Of a stretch of DNA of 64,000 bases, positions 17,817-26,767 are shown in pieces. Position numbers and translations under genes: made by a program. Source of the stretch: Vibrio ruber DSM 16370. GTDB lineage: Bacteria > Pseudomonadota > Gammaproteobacteria > Enterobacterales > Vibrionaceae. The notes under the pieces were generated by a model. That model was given only the letters and a program-made list of their open reading frames with translations, did not search any database and was not told the origin of the DNA. The first letter of the stretch is position 1, and each line of letters begins with the position of its first letter. The stretch covers positions 1-64,000 of the forward strand of contig NZ_FULE01000050.1 in assembly GCF_900163965.1 (NCBI RefSeq), read 5' to 3'.

Positions 17817-17901
17817 ATATGTCCAGAAACCGACATGATAAGTAGCTTGTATTTTCACGTCCCACAACTTGAAATGCCCCAAAAGATAAAGGTAGAAAAA
17901 C

Positions 17902-18414
17902 GTGTCAGCCTCACCGATACCCGCTGAACTCCATACCCGGGTTACTGCTTGTATCCAGTCTTGTATTGAGCAAGCGTCGCGCTACTTTCAACATCCTTTC
18001 CCCCAACCGGCCCTCAGCTATCAGTTACGTGGGAAAGCAGCCGGTAAAGCCTATTGCCACCTCTGGGAAGTTCGCTTAAACCCGGTGTTATTGCTTGAAA
18101 ATCAAAGCGAGTTTTTACAACAAGTGATTCCCCATGAAATTGCGCATCTGCTGGTTCACCATCTTTACGGGCGAGTCAGACCACATGGTTCAGAGTGGCA
18201 ATCGGTAATGCTGCAGGTATTCAATTTACCACCGCAGACGACACATCAATTTGATACCCGTTCGGTCACGGGAGAAACCTTTGCATATCATTGTCAGTGT
18301 CAGACGTTTTCGCTGTCGGTTCGCCGCCACCGAAAAGTACAGCGCCAGCAAGCCATCTATCGTTGTACCCGATGTCATCAACCATTGAGATACAATGGTG
18401 ACGGGCATGCATGA
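17902..18414 (+). CDS. sprT: SprT family zinc metallopeptidase-like protein
   Basis: A 170-residue SprT-like protein. It has the zinc motif HEIAH (in VIPHEIAHLLVHHLYG) with a further His-rich segment, then a C-terminal zinc ribbon formed by CQC and CTRCH. The N-terminal half matches E. coli SprT (LRLNPVLLLEN-type segment). The start is a GTG at 17902 with a weak AAGGT site; no ATG fits better. In vibrios and enterobacteria the endonuclease gene endA/dns lies between sprT and rsmE; here only 168 bp separate them. The cellular role is uncertain; SprT domains cleave DNA-bound proteins in other organisms. Confidence 0.93.
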   Translation: MSASPIPAELHTRVTACIQSCIEQASRYFQHPFPQPALSYQLRGKAAGKAYCHLWEVRLNPVLLLENQSEFLQQVIPHEIAHLLVHHLYGRVRPHGSEWQSVMLQVFNLPPQTTHQFDTRSVTGETFAYHCQCQTFSLSVRRHRKVQRQQAIYRCTRCHQPLRYNGDGHA

Positions 18415-18497
18415 CAAACTAAATTTTTCCTTTTAGTTTTCAACCGTTGCTCTTGTAATTTAAGTCTGCAGCGCCCATCTTATACCCAATTAAAGCG

Positions 18498-18528
18498 ACA
18501 AGCCTTGCCTGAATGATGGCAAGCTTGT
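18498..18528. other. Stem-loop between sprT and rsmE
   Basis: ACAAG-C-CTTGCC (18498-18509) pairs with GGCAAGCTTGT (18518-18528), 11 bp with one bulged C. No T run follows. It occupies the gap where endA would be expected, and may be a remnant terminator or a small dispersed repeat. Confidence 0.45.
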
Positions 18529-18582
18529 TAAGAACCACCCTGCGAACAAACCGGTTCAGGAACAATCGATTCAGGAAAATCT

Positions 18583-19314
18583 ATGAGAATGCCCCGTATC
18601 TACCACCCGGAGAACATCTCCCCCGTGAGTCTGGTGACATTAAGTGAAGATGCCGCCGGTCATATTGGTCGCGTGCTGAGAATGCAAACAGGGCAGGAAA
18701 TCTTATTGTTTGACGGCCATGGCGCAGAGTATCCGGCCATATTGGCCGAAGTCAGTAAAAAAACAGTGACTGCGCAAGTCGGAGAAGCCGTTGTTCGCGA
18801 CAATGAATCCCCCTTGCACCTGCATCTTGGTCAGGTGATTTCACGCGGAGACAAAATGGAATTTACCATTCAAAAATCCGTAGAGCTCGGTGTGAATACC
18901 ATCACCCCGCTGTTGTCAGAACGGTGTGGTGTCAAACTGGATCAAAAACGCTTTGAGAAAAAATTGCAACAATGGCAAAAAATTGTCATTGCAGCCTGTG
19001 AACAATGCGGCCGCAATACGATTCCTGAGATCAGACCGATCATGTCACTGGCAGACTGGTGCAGTGAAGCAACAGACGCGATAAAACTGAACCTTCATCC
19101 TCGTGCATCGTATTCAATCAATACCCTGCCGGCACCGGACAAAGGCATCCGGCTGCTCATCGGTCCGGAAGGTGGTCTGTCTGCTGAAGAAATTCAGATG
19201 ACTAAAAATCATCAATTTGAAGAAATATTACTCGGTCCCCGCGTACTCAGAACAGAAACGGCAGCCTTAACGGCGATTACCGCCCTGCAAGTGCGTTTTG
19301 GTGACCTCGGCTAA
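18583..19314 (+). CDS. rsmE: 16S rRNA m3U1498 methyltransferase
   Basis: A SPOUT-class methyltransferase that methylates U1498 of 16S rRNA. It starts MRMPRIYHPENISP, has a PUA-like N-terminal domain with HIGRVLRMQTGQEILLFDG, and the SAM knot segment LLIGPEGGLSAEEI and GPRVLRTETAALTAI at the C-terminus. At 243 residues it equals E. coli RsmE. AGGAAA lies just before the ATG. It is followed by gshB after 30 bp, probably one operon. Confidence 0.97.
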   Translation: MRMPRIYHPENISPVSLVTLSEDAAGHIGRVLRMQTGQEILLFDGHGAEYPAILAEVSKKTVTAQVGEAVVRDNESPLHLHLGQVISRGDKMEFTIQKSVELGVNTITPLLSERCGVKLDQKRFEKKLQQWQKIVIAACEQCGRNTIPEIRPIMSLADWCSEATDAIKLNLHPRASYSINTLPAPDKGIRLLIGPEGGLSAEEIQMTKNHQFEEILLGPRVLRTETAALTAITALQVRFGDLG

Positions 19315-19344
19315 ATAGCCAATTGAATAGTTGGAGAATAAAAA

Positions 19345-20292
19345 ATGATTAAACTAGGCGTTGTGATGGATCCGATTGAAGCGATCAACATCAAAAAAGA
19401 CACCACTTTTGCAATGATGCTTGAGGCACAGCGTCGTGGCTATGAAGTTCACTATATCAGAATGGATGGTCTGCATTTAGATCAAGGCGTGGCTTATGCC
19501 GACACCCAAATTGTGCATCTGCAGGAAGATCCGAACCACTGGTATGATATTCAATCCAGCCAGAATATCGCCCTGTCTGAGCTTGATGCGGTACTGATGC
19601 GTAAAGATCCCCCATTTGATACTGAATACATCTACGCGACCTATATTCTGGAAAGAGCCGAAGAACAGGGCACCCTGATTGTCAATAAACCGCAGAGTCT
19701 GCGTGACTGTAATGAGAAGTTGTTTACGGCGTGGTTCCCCGAATTAACACCAACAACCATCGTGACCCGCAAAGCAGAGAAAATCAAAGCGTTTCAACAA
19801 CAGCACGGTGATATTATCCTTAAACCGCTGGACGGAATGGGTGGCGCGTCGATCTTCCGTGTGAAATCAGGTGATCCGAACCTTTCCGTGATTATTGAAA
19901 CCCTGACCAACCAAGGTCAGAATTACTGCATGGCGCAAACCTTTGTACCGGATATCAGTAATGGGGATAAACGTATTCTGGTGGTTGACGGTGAGCCGAT
20001 GCCATACTGTCTGGCCCGAATTCCGCCCAAAGGTGAAACACGAGGTAATCTGGCAGCCGGTGGTACCGGAGAAGCCCGGCCGCTGACGGAAACTGATCGT
20101 CAAATCGCGGAAAAAATCGCACCGACACTCAAGGAAAAAGGCTTAATCTTTGTCGGTCTCGATGTGATTGGTGATAAACTCACCGAGATTAATGTCACCA
20201 GCCCAACCTGTGTCCGGGAAATTGAAGCGAAATATCAAATTTCAATTACAGGCAAGCTCATGGACGCTATCGAGCGTCGCGTAAACGCATAA
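19345..20292 (+). CDS. gshB: Glutathione synthetase
   Basis: An ATP-grasp ligase that joins gamma-glutamylcysteine and glycine. Visible features are MIKLGVVMDPIEAINIKKDTT at the start, PLDGMGGASIFRV (the glycine-rich ATP loop), NGDKRILVVDGEPM and the C-terminal INVTSPTCVREIE. It is 315 residues, the usual length. It sits in the conserved rsmE-gshB-yqgE-ruvX run with short spacings. Confidence 0.98.
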   Translation: MIKLGVVMDPIEAINIKKDTTFAMMLEAQRRGYEVHYIRMDGLHLDQGVAYADTQIVHLQEDPNHWYDIQSSQNIALSELDAVLMRKDPPFDTEYIYATYILERAEEQGTLIVNKPQSLRDCNEKLFTAWFPELTPTTIVTRKAEKIKAFQQQHGDIILKPLDGMGGASIFRVKSGDPNLSVIIETLTNQGQNYCMAQTFVPDISNGDKRILVVDGEPMPYCLARIPPKGETRGNLAAGGTGEARPLTETDRQIAEKIAPTLKEKGLIFVGLDVIGDKLTEINVTSPTCVREIEAKYQISITGKLMDAIERRVNA

Positions 20293-20332
20293 ATGATGTA
20301 GAATTTTACGCTGAATAATGAGGGCTCATCTG

Positions 20333-20896
20333 ATGAATTTAACCAATCATTTTCTTGTAGCGATGCCGGGAATGCAGGATCCGTACTTCAAGAACAGTGT
20401 GATTTACATTTGTGAACATAATGAAGAAGGTGCGATGGGGCTGATGATCAATGCCCCGACTGACATTACGATAGAAACCATGCTCAAACAGGTCGATATT
20501 GCTCCGCTTTATCCGCAGGAGCATACCGAGAGCCTGAAGAGCCCTGTTTTTAACGGAGGCCCGATTTCTTCTGATCGCGGTTTTATTCTACATCGCCCGA
20601 AAGATTATTATGAATCCAGCCTGCAAATGACCGATGAGCTGAGTGTCACGACGTCTAAAGATATTCTGGCCGTGCTGGGCACAGACGCAGAACCCAGTCA
20701 TTATCTGGTTACACTCGGCTACTCAGGTTGGGAAGCCGGGCAACTGGAAAGTGAGTTGGTTGATAATTCATGGCTGACCATTGAAGCGGATCCTGATGTC
20801 ATTTTTAACACACCGATTCATGAAAAGTGGGATCGCGCGGTCAAAAAACTGGGCATCACTCCGGCACAGCTATCAACGATGGCCGGACACGCTTAA
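20333..20896 (+). CDS. yqgE: YqgE/AlgH family protein
   Basis: A 187-residue protein of the UPF0301/AlgH family with start MNLTNHFLVAMPGMQDPYF. The earlier ATG at 20318 is rejected because it overlaps the GAGGG ribosome site located 8 bases before ATG 20333. The motifs VFNGGPISSDRGFILH and LVTLGYSGWEAGQLE are the family's typical segments. The biochemical role is unknown; it is consistently linked to gshB and ruvX, as here. Confidence 0.95.
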   Translation: MNLTNHFLVAMPGMQDPYFKNSVIYICEHNEEGAMGLMINAPTDITIETMLKQVDIAPLYPQEHTESLKSPVFNGGPISSDRGFILHRPKDYYESSLQMTDELSVTTSKDILAVLGTDAEPSHYLVTLGYSGWEAGQLESELVDNSWLTIEADPDVIFNTPIHEKWDRAVKKLGITPAQLSTMAGHA

Positions 20897-20937
20897 CACC
20901 ACAAAGTCAAGCGGATCTATTGAGTAAAGAGTAAAAC

Positions 20938-21363
20938 ATGTCCAAAACCATCATGGCCTTTGATTATGGCACCAAGAGTATCGGCAGTGCAGTCGGTCAG
21001 GAAATCACCGGAACAGCATCCCCCCTGAAAGCTTTCCCGGCCAAAGACGGTATCCCGAGATGGGAAGATATTGAGAAGCAGATTACGGAATGGAAGCCCG
21101 ACCTTATCATCGTCGGCTTACCCACCGATTTACACGGCAAAGACTTAGACACCATTACACCGCGGGCGAAAAAATTTGCCAACCGTCTGCACGGCCGTTT
21201 CGGTTTACCGGTTGAACTGCATGATGAACGTCTGTCCACCACCGAAGCGCGTAGTACGCTCTTTGAACAAGGCGGCTTTCGGGCGCTGAAAAAAGGCAAT
21301 GTCGACTGTCAGTCAGCCGTTATCATTCTCGAGAGCTGGTTTGAAGCACAGTGGGGCGAGTAA
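20938..21363 (+). CDS. ruvX: Putative pre-16S rRNA nuclease / Holliday junction resolvase-like
   Basis: An RNase H-fold protein (YqgF/RuvX), essential in many bacteria and implicated in 16S rRNA 5' end maturation. The N-terminal FDYGTKSIGSAVGQEI holds the catalytic Asp, GLPTDLHGKD and HDERLSTTEA give the second and third acidic segments, and DCQSAVIILESW ends it. It is 141 residues and follows yqgE by 41 bp. Confidence 0.95.
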   Translation: MSKTIMAFDYGTKSIGSAVGQEITGTASPLKAFPAKDGIPRWEDIEKQITEWKPDLIIVGLPTDLHGKDLDTITPRAKKFANRLHGRFGLPVELHDERLSTTEARSTLFEQGGFRALKKGNVDCQSAVIILESWFEAQWGE

Positions 21364-21392
21364 TTCCCCCACGTTCTCTTCTGACTCTGTTT

Positions 21393-22394
21393 TCAATTCG
21401 CCTCCTGTAAAACTATCCCGAGATTCAATAAACGCTGTCGGTCTTGCAGCATGGTTCTCATGCCACGGCCAGCGCCAGCCTGCATGACGGATTCAATCTG
21501 AGGCAGGCGGTTTTCCCGAATCAAATTCCGCACAGCAGAAGTCGCTATCAACACTTCATAACAACCGACGCGTCCGCCCCCGACTCTGGGCAATAACTGC
21601 TGAGCAATCACGGCCTGAAGCGATTCGGCCAATACACTGCGAACTCTGCCTTGTTCATCCGCGGGAAAAACATCAATGATCCGATCAATCGATTGAGCAG
21701 CATTCCGGGTATGTAATGTTGCCAACACCAAGTGCCCGGTTTCCGCAGCGGTCAACGCTAACCGAATAGTTTCCGGATCCCGCAGTTCACCAATCAGCAA
21801 CACATCAGGATCTGCTCTTAATGCTGCACGGAGCGCATCCGCAAACGAGGCACTGTCACGCCCGATTTCCCGGTGATGAACTAAAGACTGCTGAGAAGAG
21901 TGAACAAACTCAACCGGATCTTCAATTGTCACGATATGCTTCGCATCACGGCCGTTGATTGCATCGAGCATCGCAGCCAGCGTGGTCGACTTGCCTGAAC
22001 CTGTCGCCCCCGTGACCAGTACCAGCCCCTGACGATAACGACAAATATCAGCCACAATATCGGGTACATCAAGTGATTGTAACGTCGGAATATCACTCGG
22101 GATGTAGCGCATCACTGCTGCATAACCTCTATTTTGAACAAAACGGTTCACTCTGAAACGGCCATATTCACTCTGATAACACCAATCGACTTCTTTGGCA
22201 GCACAACATTGTTGACGTTGGGCGGTCGTCATCATCGATTCCGTCAAAGCCAGTACCGTTTGACTGGATAAAATTTCACATTCCAGCTTTTTCAATGTGC
22301 CATCAATGCGTAACATCGGCGGATGGCTTGCAGAAAGATGTAGATCAGATGCGTTATGTTTTACACTAAGAGCCAATAACGTTGATATATTCAT
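21393..22394 (-). CDS. yggR: PilT-type ATPase of the YggR kind
   Basis: A GspE/PilT-family hexameric ATPase, 333 residues. Walker A is TGATGSGKSTTLAA, with Asp box TIEDPVEFVH, Walker B LLIGELRDPETIRLALTAAE and His box LATLHTRNAAQSIDRIID. The N-terminal MNISTLLALSVKHNASDLHL is the PilT start. The GATGSGKST form and the divergent C-terminus (GMRTMLQDRQRL) resemble enterobacterial YggR more than vibrio twitching PilT, and no PilU partner follows. It may act on type IV pili elsewhere. It is transcribed opposite to ruvX and yggS. Confidence 0.86.
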   Translation of the reverse strand: MNISTLLALSVKHNASDLHLSASHPPMLRIDGTLKKLECEILSSQTVLALTESMMTTAQRQQCCAAKEVDWCYQSEYGRFRVNRFVQNRGYAAVMRYIPSDIPTLQSLDVPDIVADICRYRQGLVLVTGATGSGKSTTLAAMLDAINGRDAKHIVTIEDPVEFVHSSQQSLVHHREIGRDSASFADALRAALRADPDVLLIGELRDPETIRLALTAAETGHLVLATLHTRNAAQSIDRIIDVFPADEQGRVRSVLAESLQAVIAQQLLPRVGGGRVGCYEVLIATSAVRNLIRENRLPQIESVMQAGAGRGMRTMLQDRQRLLNLGIVLQEAN

Positions 22395-22536
22395 GGGTTG
22401 ATTCAGTCATTCGTTTTTATCGGGGAAATACATCGATTGAACATTTATCCGCTGGCGGTGTTCGGCTTACAATGAATCGTTTATCATGAACGGTTTATAA
22501 TGAATCTTTTACAATTACCTGTTTAGACAACCAATT

Positions 22537-23244
22537 ATGAGTACGATTGCACAAAACATTCAACATATCATGTCAGATATCGAGCGGGTTCAAGAAAAAT
22601 GTGGCCGTACTCGAGACGCTGTTCTTTTGCTGGCAGTCAGCAAAACCAAACCAGTTGAAGCGATCGCTGAGGCCATTCAGGCCGGACAGCTTGCTTTCGG
22701 TGAAAACTATGTGCAGGAAGGGGTCGAAAAAGTGCAGCACTTCGCCCGACATGCACCGGACAAACCGTTAGAATGGCACTTTATCGGTCCGATACAGTCC
22801 AATAAAACACGTCAGGTTGCAGAGCACTTTGCATGGGTTCATACCATTGATCGAGAGAAAATTGCCCAGCGTCTCAACGATCAAAGACCGGCAGGAATGC
22901 TGCCGCTTCAGGTGCTGATTCAGGTCAATACCAGTGGTGAAAACTCAAAATCCGGTGCAAAAGAGCAGGAGATTTTTCAACTGGCTGCATTGATTTCTTC
23001 GCTGCCAAACCTCACGTTAAGAGGATTAATGTCAATTCCGGAAAATGTGCCGGACTATGATGCTCAACTGGCTGCGTTTAAGAAATTAGCCATACTGAAG
23101 ACAAAACTACAAGAAACCTATCCCGAAGTGGATACGCTTTCCATGGGAATGAGTGGAGATATGGAAGCTGCGATTGCAGCAGGTAGTACCATCGTCAGAA
23201 TCGGAACCGCCATTTTTGGTGCCCGAGATTATTCAAATACCTGA
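22537..23244 (+). CDS. yggS: PLP homeostasis protein YggS (PLPBP/PROSC)
   Basis: A pyridoxal-phosphate-binding protein for vitamin B6 and amino-acid homeostasis. The PLP lysine lies in AVSKTKPVE (Lys36). GENYVQEGVEK, WHFIGPIQSNK, LMSIPEN and SMGMSGDMEAAI with RIGTAIFG at the end are the standard family segments. It is 235 residues. It is divergent from yggR and only 25 bp upstream of proC, so probably co-transcribed with proC, yggT and yggU. Confidence 0.96.
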   Translation: MSTIAQNIQHIMSDIERVQEKCGRTRDAVLLLAVSKTKPVEAIAEAIQAGQLAFGENYVQEGVEKVQHFARHAPDKPLEWHFIGPIQSNKTRQVAEHFAWVHTIDREKIAQRLNDQRPAGMLPLQVLIQVNTSGENSKSGAKEQEIFQLAALISSLPNLTLRGLMSIPENVPDYDAQLAAFKKLAILKTKLQETYPEVDTLSMGMSGDMEAAIAAGSTIVRIGTAIFGARDYSNT

Positions 23245-23269
23245 CGCTAAAACACGAAGGAAACTATCT

Positions 23270-24091
23270 ATGGAACAAAGACAGATCGCCTTCATCGGTG
23301 CCGGCAATATGGCAAAAGCGATCATTGCCGGATTTGTTGGCAACGGATATCCGGCAACACAAATCACCGCGACAGCCCCGACCGATCGGCACTTATTACC
23401 GCTGGCAAATAATTATGGTATCCGGACATCACACGACAATCATCAAACCGTACAGCAAGCAGATGTCGTGGTTCTCGCCGTGAAACCCCAACTCATGGCT
23501 GACGTCTGTCGTCACTTTCATGATATTGATTTGTCACAAAAGCTGGTCATTTCTATCGCGGCGGGCATCAGTTGTCAGCGCTTGAGTGAAATGCTGAATG
23601 CGCCGGATCTCAACCTGATTCGGGTAATGCCCAATACGCCATCCCTTATCAATCAAGGGATGAGCGGGTTATTTGCCACGACATCAGTGACGGAAACAGA
23701 TCGGGCATTTACAACAGCGTTGTTTCAATCCGTCGGGGAAGTTTGTTGGGTTAGTGATGAATCTCAGATCAACGGGATCATTGCCGCAGCAGGCAGTGCA
23801 CCCGCCTATTTCTTTCTGTTTATGGAAGCGATGCAAAAAGAGGCGATCGCGCAAGGATTTGACACCGAAACGGCACGCTTACTGGTTCAGCAGAGTGCCG
23901 TAGGCGCTGCAGCTATGGTGCAGGCAAATCCGGACACCGATCTGGCCACTCTCAGAGAACAGGTGACTTCAAAAGGGGGAACGACGGCTGAAGCAATCCG
24001 TACCTTCAATGAACACAATTTTCCTGAAGTGGTTGCACAAGCAATGCAAGCTGCGGTAAAACGTGCCGAAGCGATGGAAAAACAATTTTAA
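23270..24091 (+). CDS. proC: Pyrroline-5-carboxylate reductase
   Basis: The last step of proline synthesis, reducing pyrroline-5-carboxylate with NAD(P)H. The start is set to ATG 23270 (MEQRQIAFIGAGNMAKAI), behind AAGGAAAC; the frame extending back into yggS is not used. The Rossmann loop GAGNMA, MPNTPSLINQGMSGLF, and the family signature in REQVTSKGGTTAEAI are present. 273 residues. Confidence 0.97.
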   Translation: MEQRQIAFIGAGNMAKAIIAGFVGNGYPATQITATAPTDRHLLPLANNYGIRTSHDNHQTVQQADVVVLAVKPQLMADVCRHFHDIDLSQKLVISIAAGISCQRLSEMLNAPDLNLIRVMPNTPSLINQGMSGLFATTSVTETDRAFTTALFQSVGEVCWVSDESQINGIIAAAGSAPAYFFLFMEAMQKEAIAQGFDTETARLLVQQSAVGAAAMVQANPDTDLATLREQVTSKGGTTAEAIRTFNEHNFPEVVAQAMQAAVKRAEAMEKQF

Positions 24092-24142
24092 TGATCATGA
24101 CGGATAGACCGAGACGGCATATCCGCGAATTAAGGGCAATTT

Positions 24143-24700
24143 ATGAATTCAATGAGTTTTCTGATCTCTACCCTGTTTGACCTGTACATCATGGTCGTTC
24201 TGATGCGTCTCTGGCTTCAGGCCGCCCGTGCCGATTTTTATAATCCTTTTTCCCAATTTGTGGTGAAAGCAACTCAGCCAATCGTCGGCCCGCTACGCCG
24301 TATTATTCCGTCACTCGGCAGCATTGACTTGGCAACGGTATTATTCGCCTATGTGTTGTGCGTACTGAAATTCACCATCCTCGTGATGCTTGCTTCCGGT
24401 GGTGCGGCAGGATTCAGCAGCTACTTTTTATTCTTGGGGCTGCTTGCTTTGATTAAAGCGGCAGGCGGATTACTGTTCTGGGTATTACTGATTCGTGCAA
24501 TTCTGAGTTGGGTCAGTCAAGGCAGAAGCCCGATTGAGTATGTTTTTATCCAAATTACAGAACCCTTCCTCATGCCGGTCAGAAAAATTTTACCGGATCT
24601 GGGTGGCATTGATCTGAGCGTGCTGGTGGTCTTCATTTTATTGCAGTTCATTAACATCATGGTCGGTGACTTTATTGGCCCGCTATGGAATCAGCTGTAA
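24143..24700 (+). CDS. yggT: YggT family membrane protein
   Basis: A 185-residue inner-membrane protein with two YggT repeats. Each ends in a proline-containing loop: FNPFSQFVVKATQPIVGPLRR-type at about 35-55 and FIQITEPFLMPVRKILPDLG at about 132-155. Four hydrophobic stretches are visible. The family is implicated in osmotic tolerance in E. coli, but the mechanism is unknown. Its TAA stop overlaps the ATG of yggU (TAATG), so the two are translationally coupled. Confidence 0.95.
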   Translation: MNSMSFLISTLFDLYIMVVLMRLWLQAARADFYNPFSQFVVKATQPIVGPLRRIIPSLGSIDLATVLFAYVLCVLKFTILVMLASGGAAGFSSYFLFLGLLALIKAAGGLLFWVLLIRAILSWVSQGRSPIEYVFIQITEPFLMPVRKILPDLGGIDLSVLVVFILLQFINIMVGDFIGPLWNQL

Positions 24701-24996
24701 TGGCAGACATCTGTCAGGAAGGCGCAGATCTTATCCTGAGGCTGTATATTCAGCCAAAGGCAAGTCGTGACAATATTGTCGGATTACATGGCGATGAACT
24801 CAAAATCGCCATTACCGCGCCACCAGTCGATGGCAAAGCCAATGCGCATCTGATTAAATTTTTATCCAAACAATTTAAAATTGCGAAAAGTCATATCGAA
24901 ATAGAAAAAGGCGAGTCGGGCAGACATAAACAAATCCGGCTTCACGCCCCGGCTCAAATGCCTCAGGCTATCTTGCAGTTGTTGCAAACCACTTAA
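24700..24996 (+). CDS. yggU: YggU family protein (DUF167)
   Basis: A 98-residue DUF167 protein. LRLYIQPKASRDNIVGLHG and ITAPPVDGKANAHLIKFL match E. coli YggU nearly word for word, then EKGESGRHKQI. The ATG at 24700 overlaps the yggT stop; the upstream in-frame ATG at 24685 is unlikely. Function unknown. It marks the left edge of the accessory region; rdgB would normally lie close downstream. Confidence 0.95.
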   Translation: MADICQEGADLILRLYIQPKASRDNIVGLHGDELKIAITAPPVDGKANAHLIKFLSKQFKIAKSHIEIEKGESGRHKQIRLHAPAQMPQAILQLLQTT

Positions 24997-25054
24997 CAGC
25001 CTCATCCGTTACCGTATACCCACAAATAATATGGATCGATAAATATAAATAAAT

Positions 25055-25070
25055 TGTTCGTATACGAACA
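25055..25070. promoter_or_regulatory. 16-bp perfect palindrome upstream of the UbiD-family gene
   Basis: TGTTCGTATACGAACA is a perfect palindrome about 64 bp before the decarboxylase start, in an AT-rich promoter-like stretch (24997-25133). The symmetry fits an operator for a dimeric repressor or activator. No regulator gene lies next to it. Confidence 0.62.
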
Positions 25071-25133
25071 TAAGAGTACACTCCTTATAGATAAGCAACA
25101 TAATTCACAAAGACTCTATGAGGTAATGACGTT

Positions 25134-26597
25134 ATGCAACGTATGAAAGACCTTCGTCAATATATTGAAAAACTGGAACAACTCGGGGATATCCGTCACG
25201 TTGACAGAGCTGTTGCCCCCCATCTTGAAATGGCGGCGATTACACGACGTGGCTATGACCTTCACGCCCCGGCTCCTCTATTCAGCCATATTCTTGGCAC
25301 CGATAAAGGCATGAGAGCAATGGGCGCTCCGGCAGCAATCAGCTCAATTGCAGATAAACCGGCTGCGCGGGTCGCACTCTCTGTCGGACTGCCTGAAGAT
25401 GCATCATGGCAAGAGATTGTCGAATCTCTGGCAAAATCGACTTCTGCTGAACGGATTCCGCCCAATATCGTCGCAACCGCCCCCTGTAAACAGAATATTC
25501 TCCACGGTGCCGATGCCAGCCTTGATCGATTTCCGATTCCTTATCTTCATGAAGGCGACGGCGGCCCTTACTGCAATACCTGGGGCACAATTGTGGCGCG
25601 TACACCTGACGGTCAATGGACCAACTGGTCGATCGCCAGAATTCAGAAGTTAGATGCTCACCGTATGACAGGGCTGATTATGCTGCCGCAACATATTGCC
25701 TGTGTCTGGGAAGAGTGGCGTAAAATTGGCAAACCCATGCCTTATGCCTTAGTACAGGGGTGTGAGCCGGCCTTACCCATCGTCTCATCAATGCCACTCG
25801 ATGATTACGAAAATGAAAGTGACTACCTCGGCGGACACTTTGGCGAGGCGATTGATGTCGTACGGTGCGAAACGATCGATCTGGAAGTTCCGGCGAGTGC
25901 CGAAATCGTCATTGAAGGACATATTTCCATCGAACGTGACAGTGAAGAAGGGCCGTTTGGCGAGTACCCGGGGTATGTCGTGACCGAAACCAGTATGCAG
26001 CCCGTCTATCACGTTGAGTGTATTACTTACCGCGATGACGCCATCTGGCCATTCGTCCCGGAAGGCCGTCCGATTGATGAATTCCATACTGCTGTCGGTG
26101 TCGCGATGAGCGCAGAAGCACTTTCCATGCTGCGTGAAGCCGAGTTACCCGTGACCACGGTCTGGTCACCGCTGGAGACGGCCAACCACTGGTTATTTGT
26201 CACGGTCCCTTCCGACTGGCGTAACAAGCTGCCCGGTGTGAATAGTGAAGCCTTTGCTCACCAAATCGCACAAAAAATCTGGCAAACCAAGTATGGTGCA
26301 ACCTGTCCGGTTATCTATGTACTGGATGATGATATTGATCCGACCGATCCAGCCGATTACCTCTGGGCTTTGCCGACGCGGATGCATCCAACCAAACGCC
26401 GCGTTATCGATCATGGCCCGATTCTGCCGTTACTGGCCTGTTATACAGACGAAGAGTGTCAGGCACATACTGCTGACCGAGTCGTACATGACTGTCTGCA
26501 ACCTGCCCCTGGAAACGGACGCCTGCGGCATAGTTCATTTAAAGGGGCTTATCCGGAAGAGATTCAAGCGCGGGTTATCGAACTCTGGGATAAATAG
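25134..26597 (+). CDS. UbiD-family decarboxylase, Fdc-like
   Basis: A prenylated-FMN-dependent decarboxylase of 487 residues. Segments resemble the ferulic acid decarboxylase Fdc1: NWSIARIQKL with Arg169, PQHIACVWEEW, and EEGPFGEYPGY with Glu272 and Glu277, spaced as the catalytic Arg-Glu-Glu set of Fdc. The C-terminus VVHDCLQP...YPEEIQARVIELWDK also looks Fdc-like rather than like ubiquinone UbiD. The likely substrate is a phenylacrylic or similar unsaturated acid. It stands alone between yggU and the stressosome cluster, with a palindromic operator upstream and no padR or pad neighbour. It needs UbiX elsewhere for its cofactor. An inner ATG at 25143 is also possible. Confidence 0.82.
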   Translation: MQRMKDLRQYIEKLEQLGDIRHVDRAVAPHLEMAAITRRGYDLHAPAPLFSHILGTDKGMRAMGAPAAISSIADKPAARVALSVGLPEDASWQEIVESLAKSTSAERIPPNIVATAPCKQNILHGADASLDRFPIPYLHEGDGGPYCNTWGTIVARTPDGQWTNWSIARIQKLDAHRMTGLIMLPQHIACVWEEWRKIGKPMPYALVQGCEPALPIVSSMPLDDYENESDYLGGHFGEAIDVVRCETIDLEVPASAEIVIEGHISIERDSEEGPFGEYPGYVVTETSMQPVYHVECITYRDDAIWPFVPEGRPIDEFHTAVGVAMSAEALSMLREAELPVTTVWSPLETANHWLFVTVPSDWRNKLPGVNSEAFAHQIAQKIWQTKYGATCPVIYVLDDDIDPTDPADYLWALPTRMHPTKRRVIDHGPILPLLACYTDEECQAHTADRVVHDCLQPAPGNGRLRHSSFKGAYPEEIQARVIELWDK

Positions 26598-26767
26598 TTC
26601 AAGCAGTACATCCAAGCGAGTCCCCCTGAGACAGCTCTCCCTCATTCCAACATCGTGCGAAAGACCCAATCATTGATTATCCGTTCAATCGACGGATTTT
26701 GATCATTGCTCCGGGGTTTTATCGCTTGGTACTGACACCTGACATGATACAGCGAACCTTCTTACCG

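Noticed and set aside
26245..26676. 143-aa frame overlapping the UbiD gene
   Set aside because: It lies in another frame of a clear UbiD gene and runs past its stop without features.
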